Origin: UBA12018 sp051656605
GTDB lineage: Bacteria > Bacteroidota > Bacteroidia > Bacteroidales > CAMTPD01
Direction: 5' to 3'
Assembly (NCBI GenBank): GCA_051656605.1
Contig: JBOGCF010000017.1
Coordinates: forward strand, 62,001-126,000
Length of the DNA: 64,000 bases
Translations under genes and position numbers: made by a program
In this document: one piece after another, positions 54,283-62,406 of the stretch
How the letters are laid out: every line of letters starts with the position of its first letter
How positions within the stretch are numbered: the stretch's first letter is position 1
The notes under the pieces: generated by a model
Seen by the model: only the letters and a program-made list of their open reading frames with translations
Databases searched by the model: none
Told to the model about the DNA's origin: nothing

Positions 54283-55752
54283 ATGACTTTACAAGATATA
54301 CTAACCGAAGAGCGCAATCAGCCATGGAGAGAGGCATTGCGTAAAGGAAAGAAAAATAAAGAACGTACCGACCTTCCACGTACGCCGATGACTTCCCTTG
54401 ATGCGGAATTCAGAAGCCATAACAACGAAGAGGTAAATTTAGGGTATACAGCAGACCAAGCCATGTGCGAGGCGCAACGTTGTCTTGACTGCCCTACTCC
54501 AACCTGTATGCAAGGTTGCCCGGTAGGTGTCAACATCCCTAAGTTTGTAAAAAACATTGAACGCGGCGAATTCCTTGAAGCTGCAAAAGCATTGAAAGAA
54601 ACAAGCGCACTTCCTGCTGTATGCGGACGCGTTTGTCCACAAGAGAAACAATGCGAAAGCCAGTGTATCTATACACAAAAACTAAAGAAAGACGCTGTAG
54701 CAATTGGTAATCTGGAGCGTTTCGCCGCTGATTACGAACGTGAGACAGGTAACATATCTATCCCGGAATTGAAACCGGCAAACGGTATCAAGATTGCAGT
54801 AGTAGGTTCGGGTCCTGCCGGACTTTCTTGCGCAGGTGACCTTGCCAAACTTGGTTATGACGTTACGGTATTTGAGGCACTACACGAAATTGGTGGTGTA
54901 TTGAAATATGGTATCCCTGAATTCCGTTTACCAAACAGCATCGTAGATGTAGAAATCGGTATTCTTGAAAAAATGGGCGTGAAGTTTATCAAGAACTGCA
55001 TCATCGGCAAGACCATTACTTACCAAGATCTACACGACGAAGGCTTCAAAGGAATCTTTGTTGCCAGCGGTGCCGGTCTTCCTAACTTTATGAATATTCC
55101 GGGTGAGAATCTTGTAGGCGTAATGTCGAGTAACGAATACCTTACTCGTGTAAACTTGATGGATGCTGCGAATCCTGAATCAGACACTCCTGTATTCTTC
55201 GGCAAAAATGTAGCCGTAGTGGGTGGTGGTAACACTGCGATGGACTCGGTACGTACAGCGCGTCGCCTGGGTGCAGAGCGTGCGATGATTATTTATCGTC
55301 GTAGCGAAGAAGAAATGCCGGCACGTCTCGAAGAGGTACACCATGCGAAAGAAGAAGGTGTAGAGTTCCTTACATTGCACAATCCGATCGAATACATCGG
55401 CGATGAAAGAGGCCGCCTAAAACAAGTTCGCTTGCAGAAGATGGAACTTGGCGAACCGGATGCTTCGGGCCGTCGTCGCCCGGTTGCGGTAGAAGGTGCT
55501 ATTGAAACCATCGACATCGATGTAGCGGTTGTAAGTATTGGTGTATCACCAAATCCGCTTATCCCTAGTGCTTTCGAAGGACTTCAAATTAGCAAATGGG
55601 GTACTATCATTGTAAATCAAGAAACGATGCAATCAGACCTTCCGGATGTTTATGCCGGCGGTGACATTGTACGCGGTGGTGCAACCGTAATCTTGGCAAT
55701 GGGCGACGGACGTCGTGCTGCGGCAGCTATGGACGCACAGTTCTCAAAATAA
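54283..55752 (+). CDS. nfnB: NADH-dependent ferredoxin:NADP+ oxidoreductase large subunit (GltD-like)
   Basis: The 489-residue protein has two N-terminal iron-sulfur motifs (Cys62, 67, 70, 75, 79 and Cys114, 118, 124, 128), an FAD dinucleotide motif VVGSGPAGLSCAGDLA (about 175-190), an NADP motif VVGGGNTAMDSVR (about 312-324) and the C-terminal second FAD motif DVYAGGDIVRGGATVILAMGDGR. The fold is shared with the glutamate synthase small subunit GltD, but the adjacent nfnA gene and absence of a GltB gene favour the transhydrogenase. It is expected in the cytoplasm of anaerobic cells to supply NADPH. Confidence 0.9.
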   Translation: MTLQDILTEERNQPWREALRKGKKNKERTDLPRTPMTSLDAEFRSHNNEEVNLGYTADQAMCEAQRCLDCPTPTCMQGCPVGVNIPKFVKNIERGEFLEAAKALKETSALPAVCGRVCPQEKQCESQCIYTQKLKKDAVAIGNLERFAADYERETGNISIPELKPANGIKIAVVGSGPAGLSCAGDLAKLGYDVTVFEALHEIGGVLKYGIPEFRLPNSIVDVEIGILEKMGVKFIKNCIIGKTITYQDLHDEGFKGIFVASGAGLPNFMNIPGENLVGVMSSNEYLTRVNLMDAANPESDTPVFFGKNVAVVGGGNTAMDSVRTARRLGAERAMIIYRRSEEEMPARLEEVHHAKEEGVEFLTLHNPIEYIGDERGRLKQVRLQKMELGEPDASGRRRPVAVEGAIETIDIDVAVVSIGVSPNPLIPSAFEGLQISKWGTIIVNQETMQSDLPDVYAGGDIVRGGATVILAMGDGRRAAAAMDAQFSK

Positions 55753-55836
55753 AAAGACAATCGCTTGATCGAACGAACCAAAGTCTTGTTATAAGATTTT
55801 GAATCAAATCGACCTTTCAGCATTGATGATCATAGA

Positions 55837-55882
55837 AGGAGTATACTACCATTATTGGAGTATGCTCCTTTTTCTTTTTATA
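55837..55882 (+). terminator. Terminator of nfnAB
   Basis: A 12-bp stem, AAGGAGTATACT with its complement (one G-U pair), encloses an 11-nt loop and is followed by TTCTTTTTAT. Confidence 0.8.
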
Positions 55883-55886
55883 TTTG
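55879..55886 (+). promoter_or_regulatory. -7 element of the GH123-like gene
   Basis: TATATTTG matches TAnnTTTG, directly after the nfnAB terminator and 31 bases before the ATG at 55918. The -33 region lies inside the terminator stem and has no TTTG. Confidence 0.5.
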
Positions 55887-55917
55887 TACATTATCTAAAC
55901 CTATATCGTAAAAACAA

Positions 55918-58263
55918 ATGCTAACTAAAACATTACCCTTGGCAATGTTACTCCTGTGCACATCCCTATTTGCCACAGCGAAAACAGACCCGAATCATAC
56001 CGCAAGCGGCGGCTATGGTTATCTCATTTCTAAAACACCCGAAACCTCTGTCTGGTGGGCCGAAGGAGCGTACAAAGTCATGCAAGACGCACCGGTTCCG
56101 ACCAAAAAGAAAGCGACAATTCGTCTCGAAAGTGCAAAGAACGAATGGGAATCTTTTATTCTTGTCGTTAATCCGGAACAACCGCTCCGCAACCTACAAA
56201 TCAAGTTATCTCCCCTTTCGACCAGCGGCTCCGAGATCCCTACATCAGATATCGTTGTTAGAAAAGTAGAGTATGTAACCGTAACGCACCCTACCGACCA
56301 ATACGGATTTGCCGGTAAGTGGCCCGATCCGTTGCCACTATATAAGGGAGGTGAAAACCTAAATGCCGGAATCAATCAGCCATTTTGGATATCCGTAAAG
56401 ACTCCGGCAAATGCAGCCGCAGGTTTGTACAAAGCAAACCTTTCCCTTACGGCCGACGGTTATTCACAACAAATACCGGTCGAACTCAACGTATGGAACT
56501 TTACACTACCCGATACAACAACCATGCGTTCGGGCTTTGGTTTCAACCTCGACAACGTTGCCAAATACAACAACCTCACCACCGAGGCAGAAAAACAAAA
56601 GGCATTCGACTTACACATGAAGGCTTTCGCCGACTACAAAGTCTCGCCATATAGTCCGTTCGAACGCACACCTATCCACGAAACCGTTACCGGAGTAGAT
56701 TGGAAAGGCGGTTTCTTCGACAGCAAAGAGAAGCATTCGGGCAAATACGCATACATGGTAGTAGACAAATCGTATACGGAGAATACCGAAGCATCGCTAC
56801 GTAGTTTACAACCCGTGCAAGGCGGCAAAGCTTACAATTTACAGTGGTGGGCAAAATCGAAAGAAGCAGATCAGCCGTTTGTTATCGGCGTAGAATGCTA
56901 CGACAAGAACGACTCACTCATCTGGTTCGAAAACAGATACGAAGAGTTTCGCGCCTCGAACGAATGGAAAAGCTATTCACTTCCACTCGGAAACCTTACA
57001 CCGGAAACGGCCTCTATTATGATTCGTCTGTATCCGTCGAAGCGCACGGCTATTGGCGAAGGTCACGGTACCGTATGGTTCGACGACTTTGTTCTCTCCA
57101 CAACCGACAAAGGAGAAGCTGCCAAAGCCTGGACACAAGGAGACAATGGTGTGGCAACTGCCGACAATTCCGCCGCAAACAATAAAGAAACAACCGAAAA
57201 CCTGTTGACAAGCGGAGGCTTTGAAGTAGATGTAAACAAAATAGACATTCAACTCGACTTTACCGACTTCAACAAAGCTGCAAAGAAATATTTCGACGAA
57301 TACGGCTTTAACGGACATCGCCTTCAACTCAAAGGTCTTGGCGGAGGCACGTATTTCAGCAGCGAAGGGGGTGTATTCGAAGGTTTTGCTCAAGGCACGG
57401 AAGAATACGATCGCTTGATGGAACGCTACTTAAAGCAAATAGAGGCCAACTTGGTTGCTACCGGGATGATTGGCAAAGAGTATATTTACTGGTTTGACGA
57501 GCCCAACGAGTCGAACTATCCGTTTATATATGAAACGCACAAAATGCTAAAGAAGCATGCGCCTAAACTAACTACGTTCCTTACCGAGCACATTGCAGGA
57601 CAAGATATCTCGGATGTAACCGATATCTCCTGTACCATTTGGCATAAGCTCGACCATGAAAAGGCAAAGAAAATGCACGAAAAAGGGCAAGAATATTGGT
57701 CATACCTATGTTGCTGGCCCAAGTCGCCGTGGATCTCAGAGTTTATAGACCACGATGCTGTCAACTTCCGCATGTGGATCTGGGCATCGTACGTACACCA
57801 TCTGAAAGGAATATTAGTGTGGGAATCGACCTACTGGAATTCTCCCGAAGCCTCGCCAATAGGCAAACTGCAAAATCCTTGGCAAGAAGCCATGTCTTGG
57901 GTTACCGGCTACGGATGGGTACAAGGCAAACAAACGGTTTGGGGCAATGGCGACGGACGCATGTTTTATCCTGAAAACAGAGATGTAAACAACGACAAAC
58001 AAGTTTACAACAACGAAGCTGTTCCATCCGTTCGTCTCGAAACGCTTCGCGACGGTATCGAAGATTACGAGTATATGATGAAGTTGGAGCAACTCATTCA
58101 AGAAGCTCCTAAATCAAAAGCTTCGCAAGTAGCGAAGGCTAAAAAGCTACTTTCAATACCAAAGTCGATCTATACCGACGAACAAACTTACAATAAAGAC
58201 CCGCAAGCCATTTTACAATACCGTAAAAAGCTTGCCGAAGCAATTCTCTCACTTCAAAAGTAA
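55918..58263 (+). CDS. Secreted GH123-like glycoside hydrolase with DUF4091 C-terminal region
   Basis: The 781-residue protein has a signal peptide (1-21, ending ATAK), an N-terminal beta-sandwich (about 45-205, KNEWESFILVVNP), a carbohydrate-binding-like insert (about 270-400, YNLQWWAKSKEADQPF), a TIM-barrel catalytic region (about 430-690) and the DUF4091 signature RLETLRDGIEDYEYMMKLEQL near 700-720. The adjacent Asp527-Glu528 in YWFDEPNES matches the D-E pair that GH123 beta-N-acetylgalactosaminidases use in substrate-assisted catalysis. It probably releases amino sugars from host or dietary glycans, but the insert makes it larger than simple GH123 enzymes and the substrate is unproven. 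Confidence 0.75.
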   Translation: MLTKTLPLAMLLLCTSLFATAKTDPNHTASGGYGYLISKTPETSVWWAEGAYKVMQDAPVPTKKKATIRLESAKNEWESFILVVNPEQPLRNLQIKLSPLSTSGSEIPTSDIVVRKVEYVTVTHPTDQYGFAGKWPDPLPLYKGGENLNAGINQPFWISVKTPANAAAGLYKANLSLTADGYSQQIPVELNVWNFTLPDTTTMRSGFGFNLDNVAKYNNLTTEAEKQKAFDLHMKAFADYKVSPYSPFERTPIHETVTGVDWKGGFFDSKEKHSGKYAYMVVDKSYTENTEASLRSLQPVQGGKAYNLQWWAKSKEADQPFVIGVECYDKNDSLIWFENRYEEFRASNEWKSYSLPLGNLTPETASIMIRLYPSKRTAIGEGHGTVWFDDFVLSTTDKGEAAKAWTQGDNGVATADNSAANNKETTENLLTSGGFEVDVNKIDIQLDFTDFNKAAKKYFDEYGFNGHRLQLKGLGGGTYFSSEGGVFEGFAQGTEEYDRLMERYLKQIEANLVATGMIGKEYIYWFDEPNESNYPFIYETHKMLKKHAPKLTTFLTEHIAGQDISDVTDISCTIWHKLDHEKAKKMHEKGQEYWSYLCCWPKSPWISEFIDHDAVNFRMWIWASYVHHLKGILVWESTYWNSPEASPIGKLQNPWQEAMSWVTGYGWVQGKQTVWGNGDGRMFYPENRDVNNDKQVYNNEAVPSVRLETLRDGIEDYEYMMKLEQLIQEAPKSKASQVAKAKKLLSIPKSIYTDEQTYNKDPQAILQYRKKLAEAILSLQK

Positions 58264-58283
58264 ATAGGATTATCCTCACATAC

Positions 58284-58337
58284 ACAAGCCATCAACCTCC
58301 TTTATCACAAAGGGAATTGATGGCTTGTTCTTTTTTC
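58284..58337. terminator. Terminator between the GH123-like and propeller genes
   Basis: Arms ACAAGCCATCAA and complement (58284-58295, 58317-58328) with further pairing of CCTTT/AAAGG inside, followed by TCTTTTTTC. It lies between convergent genes; the right-hand T-run serves the plus-strand gene. Confidence 0.8.
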
Positions 58338-58372
58338 TATTATGCAGCTTCGTGACAAAGAGCCGTCTTCTA

Positions 58373-59545
58373 TTATTTGAATTTTATAATGCGAACGACA
58401 AAGTTGTCTTCCACATCCAGATTCGCGGCAAACTTAGTCGCACTTTCGTTCAACTGCTTCTTATTATACGCATTTATAATCGATTCTGCCTGAACAAGTC
58501 CGGCATATACATTCTTTGCGGTAGCTGTAGCTCCGCCCAAAGCCATCCCCGGAGACCATTTACTCATGCCAAATTCAGCATCTAAGAAGGTCGGCCTGAA
58601 GATCTCCTTCGTCTCAAAATTGTACATATATATCGGAGTCTTTCTTCCCTCTGAGTTAAAATCCAAAGACACTGCAGCTATTACAACGAAGCGATCCGTA
58701 TTCAAACAAGTTTGCCACACAAGTTTCGGATCTGTATCGTGCACCGAGGGCTTACGTCTTAATATAGGTGTCAACTTTTTGTCTTGTGTCAACAATAATA
58801 ATGTATCGGACGACATATCAGCGATCATAAAGTCTCTGCCATAAAACTTATTATCTTCACACCAAATAATTACAGGCCACCAGCCTTTCTCATCTTGAAG
58901 TGCCATGCGATTAGAGTACCTTACGGGAAAAAATAAGTCTAGTTTTTCAATATCACTCCCATCCTTTTTTGAGATAAGTCTGTAGGGATTCTTTTTAGTT
59001 CTATTTGCATAATTAGGTTCTATAATAATATCATCGTATACAAGTAAAGCATCGTCATTAAAGTTGAACACCTTCCGATCAACATCCAATGTATTGATCT
59101 TTAGGGTTCGCTTGTATTCTCCGGTCAGCGAATAAACTTGGATACTTCTTGAGCAGACATAAATCTCTTTATTCTTCTCATCGAGAATCGTTCCGGCACT
59201 TCCTATCCACGGGTACTCCTGCCCACTTTGTCCTTTATGGCTGAAGTGTGAAATGATTTTCCCTGCTCGGTCAAACAAAAACACATCTCCTCGCGTAAAC
59301 TCATGTACTAAGATGTAATTATCCGTTACACAAGAAAGCACCGCACGATTGCTTAGCAGCACATCATCTGTTGTTTCCAAAGGGACATAAGATATATCCG
59401 CAATATCCTGCAATAAAAACTCTTTCTTCGGATACTCTTTAGAGAAGTCAACCACCGGCAGCTTATCTGTTTTTGACTCAGCTTTTACAAAAAGGCACCC
59501 CAGAGCAAGCAAAGATGCCATCAAAATACAAGTTCTTTTTTTCAT
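58373..59545 (-). CDS. Six-bladed beta-propeller protein (PF17170-like), secreted
   Basis: The 390-residue protein has a signal peptide (1-22, ending VKAE) and the family start DISYVPLETTDDVLLSNRA, then successive propeller blades such as NYILVHEFTRGDVFLFDRAGKIISHFSHKGQSGQEY and EIYVCSRSIQVYSLTGEYKRTL. These NHL-like propellers are abundant in Bacteroidetes and probably bind ligands at the envelope; no enzyme activity is established. The gene converges on the GH123-like gene and is divergent from the metallophosphoesterase pair. Confidence 0.85.
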   Translation of the reverse strand: MKKRTCILMASLLALGCLFVKAESKTDKLPVVDFSKEYPKKEFLLQDIADISYVPLETTDDVLLSNRAVLSCVTDNYILVHEFTRGDVFLFDRAGKIISHFSHKGQSGQEYPWIGSAGTILDEKNKEIYVCSRSIQVYSLTGEYKRTLKINTLDVDRKVFNFNDDALLVYDDIIIEPNYANRTKKNPYRLISKKDGSDIEKLDLFFPVRYSNRMALQDEKGWWPVIIWCEDNKFYGRDFMIADMSSDTLLLLTQDKKLTPILRRKPSVHDTDPKLVWQTCLNTDRFVVIAAVSLDFNSEGRKTPIYMYNFETKEIFRPTFLDAEFGMSKWSPGMALGGATATAKNVYAGLVQAESIINAYNKKQLNESATKFAANLDVEDNFVVRIIKFK

Positions 59546-59916
59546 AACGTTTCCTTTTTGTTTTATACGATTTATCTATCCGGCAACCAATATCTTTAAT
59601 TCACATTTTCCCTCCGTAGTAACTAAGCAGCAATAGCGAAGCTAGTATTCCAATTCCTGTGTGTTTTATCATAATCGTATGGTCTTGTAGATTAATCTAT
59701 AATGTTGCGATGCCTAATATACGACTAATTCGTAAATTGGTATTATTCAAGGATAAAAAATATATCAGGACTGTATTATGTCGTTTGGCATAAACTTGAT
59801 TGACATTAATACTTGCATTCGTTGCTGTACCTCGTTTATAAACAGATCAATCGGAGTTTGCCTGCTCTGTCAAGCCCCGTCGGGACACTCTGCTAAAACA
59901 CTGATTTACAACGCAT
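59546..59916. other. Intergenic region upstream of the phased palindrome array
   Basis: No credible gene is seen. A small GC hairpin (CCCCGTCGGG near 59875) is present. The region lies between divergent genes and should contain the propeller gene's promoter, which I could not locate. Confidence 0.45.
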
Positions 59917-60026
59917 AAAAACCTAGTTTAGTTTTTCCAAAAACCTCATTAGGTTTTCAAAAAAACCATGCATGGTTTTTAGAAGAACCATGCATGGTTC
60001 TGAAACAGACTTTATGAGGTTCAAAA
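59917..60026. repeat. Array of five 22-bp units, each a short palindrome
   Basis: Five consecutive 22-bp units start at 59917, 59939, 59961, 59983 and 60005. Dyad centres are at 59926.5, 59948.5, 59970.5 and 59992.5, with a weak fifth at 60014.5. Units three and four are perfect palindromes around ACCATGCATGGT (20 and 18 nt); unit two is AAAACCT-CATT-AGGTTTT. A change from AAAACC to AGAACC is matched by GGTTTT to GGTTCT in the other arm. The array ends about 60 bp before the predicted -7 element of the metallophosphoesterase operon. Confidence 0.85.
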
Positions 60027-60087
60027 ATCGAGCAAATTGCGTCCTTTCAACGGCTATTTATTGTTTTCAAATTCGCGATGAAGTTAT

Positions 60088-60095
60088 TATCTTTG
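60088..60095 (+). promoter_or_regulatory. -7 element of the metallophosphoesterase operon
   Basis: TATCTTTG matches TAnnTTTG and predicts transcription from about 60102, which lies after the in-frame ATG at 60078 and 12 nt before the ATG at 60114. It decides the start in favour of the latter. Confidence 0.5.
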
Positions 60096-60113
60096 AACTT
60101 CAACTCGATACCT

Positions 60114-61244
60114 ATGAAAACGTTTTTTATTGTTGTTATACTGATCTATGCTTTGGCTAGTTGTTATTTGTTTCAGCGCGGTTGGAAACTTCTTTCGGCC
60201 CTGAAACCTTTGCGTATTGCTTACGTTCCGCTGTTTGTTATCGTCTCCGTTCTCCCTTTCATCCAATTTTTTCTTGCTAAGTTGGGGGTTGCACCCGCGC
60301 AAGGTCATATTGTATATGAAGCGGGAAATACTTGGCTGGTTGCCTTCCTTTATTTTTTGTTACAGGCTATATTGGTCGACTTCTTTTTGATCATTGGAAA
60401 ACTTACAGGCATCCGCAACAACTGGATTGTTGATAACAGACGACAAGCAAAAATTAGCGCGCTGCTTATTTCTGTAATAATCACTACAGCTACAATGATT
60501 TACGGTTATATAAACTATAGCAATCCGCAAACAACACCTCTCAACATAGCTGTTAATAACTCAACCTATAAAGGAAAGAAACTACGCATTGCTGCTATCA
60601 GTGATGTGCATCTCGGTTATGGAACCGATGCAGCCCGAATGACCGGTTATGTAAATCAAATCAATGCGCTAAAGCCTGATGTTATTGTAATAGCAGGTGA
60701 TATGATCGACAACTCGGTGGTTCCGCTTTATGACCAAAACATGCAAGAGGTACTTAATAAGCTTGATGCCCCCCTTGGTGTATGGGCTATTCCGGGCAAT
60801 CATGAGTATATTGCCGGCATCAACGAAGCTGAAGAATTCTACAAACAAACAAAGATCAAGTTTTTACGTGATGCATCTGTCGAACTCACCGAAGGTATCT
60901 GGATAACGGGACGTGACGACCGTCACAACAAAAATCGCAAATCAATCAGCGAGTTGATCAGTCGTGTTCCCGAAGACGTAGTTAAGATTGTACTCGATCA
61001 TCAGCCCTATGATCTGCAACATGCGGCAGATACAAACATAGACCTGCAAGTAAGCGGACACACACATTTAGGACAAATTTGGCCTGTTTCACTTTTAGTA
61101 AAGCAACTTTACGAACTTCCTTATGGTTATGAAGTAAGAAATAAGACACATTTCTATGTAAGTTCCGGTTTGTCTCTTTGGGGTCCCCCATTTAGAATAG
61201 GTACAAACTCTGAAGTTGCTTGTATTGACCTGAACGTAAAATAA
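60114..61244 (+). CDS. Membrane-anchored metallophosphoesterase (YkuE/YaeI-like), first of two
   Basis: From the ATG at 60114 the protein is 376 residues with about four N-terminal membrane spans (to about 145) and a calcineurin-like phosphoesterase domain. Metal-binding motifs are ISDVHLGYG, VIAGDMIDN, GNHEYI and SGHTHLGQIWP, all complete. Family members hydrolyse phosphoester bonds of lipids or nucleotides at the membrane surface. The next gene is a paralogue 28 bases downstream with the same layout, so this is a tandem duplication. Confidence 0.9.
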   Translation: MKTFFIVVILIYALASCYLFQRGWKLLSALKPLRIAYVPLFVIVSVLPFIQFFLAKLGVAPAQGHIVYEAGNTWLVAFLYFLLQAILVDFFLIIGKLTGIRNNWIVDNRRQAKISALLISVIITTATMIYGYINYSNPQTTPLNIAVNNSTYKGKKLRIAAISDVHLGYGTDAARMTGYVNQINALKPDVIVIAGDMIDNSVVPLYDQNMQEVLNKLDAPLGVWAIPGNHEYIAGINEAEEFYKQTKIKFLRDASVELTEGIWITGRDDRHNKNRKSISELISRVPEDVVKIVLDHQPYDLQHAADTNIDLQVSGHTHLGQIWPVSLLVKQLYELPYGYEVRNKTHFYVSSGLSLWGPPFRIGTNSEVACIDLNVK

Positions 61245-61272
61245 GGCTTTTAAGTCATTTAGCACCATTCGT

Positions 61273-62406
61273 ATGAAAGTTTTCTTACAATCCATTTTTG
61301 CCCAAATACTTTTCACTGCATATATTGCTCTACGAGGATATCAGGCATTACCTCCTCGCAAAAGTGTTCGTATTCCATTTGTAGCAGCGATAGCAGGTGA
61401 GGTTTCTCTTTATTTCTTTGGGTATCTGTTTCGAAACGAACTGCCCGACCAAATAATGACAACCATTCAATATATTTGCAATACGTGGTATATTGCTTCG
61501 ATCTACATCGTGATGATGTTGGTTGCTTTTGATATGCTCCGACTCACCAATAAGCTTTTCAAGATATTTCCTCAGTGGATACATGATCATTATACACGAG
61601 TAAAACGAATTTTGTTTGCTGTAGTCTGCGCAGTTACTACCGGACTTATGATTTGGGGTTACCACAATGTAACGAATCCTGTGGTACGAAACGTGTACAT
61701 TACCATACCCAAACAGGCAAAAGGGATAGACAGTCTGACCATTGCTATGGTTTCTGACATTCACTTGGGCGAGGTTGTAAACAGAAAACTATTTGAGAAA
61801 CAAGTTGCTTTGATTAATTCTTTACACCCCGATATGGTGGTGATGGTGGGCGATATCATCGACTACGATATGCACTACCCTAAGAAAGAACATATGGAGG
61901 AAGTATTTCGTCAAATTGTAGCCCCTATGGGAGTGTATGCCGTAAAAGGGAATCATGAATATCGGGCAAACTATATCGACAAAGAAAAGTGGTTGAGAAG
62001 TACGGGGATTACATTGCTAACCGATTCGGTTGCCATGCCTGATAGTACTTTTTATCTTGTAGGAAGGGAAGACAGGGTAAACGTAAAACGAAAATCGCTG
62101 AATACGTTATTGACGGATGTGGACAAAACGCTTCCGGTGATTGTTCTCGACCATCAGCCCGAAGCTTGGGGTGAAATGTTGATGAATGGTATTGATCTTG
62201 GACTACACGGCCACACGCACGACGGTCAAATCTGGCCTTATAAATATGTAATCGAAGCTGTGCATAAGCATGCTTATGGTTATTATCGCGAAGGAAATAC
62301 ACAGTTTTACACCTCGGCAGGTATCGGAGTGGCGGGCCCACCCTATAGGATAGGCACGCGTTCCGAAGTTATTTTATTGCATATTCACTTTACTTCTTCT
62401 CTGTAG
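61273..62406 (+). CDS. Membrane-anchored metallophosphoesterase, second of two
   Basis: The 377-residue protein has N-terminal membrane spans (to about 130) and the complete phosphoesterase motif set: VSDIHLGEV, MVGDIIDYD, KGNHEYRAN and GHTHDGQIWP. The last motif differs from its neighbour (HDGQ against HLGQ), and the N-terminal membrane parts have diverged more than the catalytic domains. It is probably co-transcribed with the first copy. Its last 17 bases overlap the convergent CtpA gene end. Confidence 0.9.
   Translation: MKVFLQSIFAQILFTAYIALRGYQALPPRKSVRIPFVAAIAGEVSLYFFGYLFRNELPDQIMTTIQYICNTWYIASIYIVMMLVAFDMLRLTNKLFKIFPQWIHDHYTRVKRILFAVVCAVTTGLMIWGYHNVTNPVVRNVYITIPKQAKGIDSLTIAMVSDIHLGEVVNRKLFEKQVALINSLHPDMVVMVGDIIDYDMHYPKKEHMEEVFRQIVAPMGVYAVKGNHEYRANYIDKEKWLRSTGITLLTDSVAMPDSTFYLVGREDRVNVKRKSLNTLLTDVDKTLPVIVLDHQPEAWGEMLMNGIDLGLHGHTHDGQIWPYKYVIEAVHKHAYGYYREGNTQFYTSAGIGVAGPPYRIGTRSEVILLHIHFTSSL

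Noticed and set aside
54283..55752. Glutamate synthase small subunit (GltD)
   Set aside because: The fold is shared, but the partner gene 6 bases upstream is a [2Fe-2S] FAD/NAD subunit of the NfnA type and no GltB large subunit is nearby.
59972..60160. Open frame overlapping the 22-bp array
   Set aside because: It consists of translated repeat sequence and runs out of frame into the metallophosphoesterase gene.
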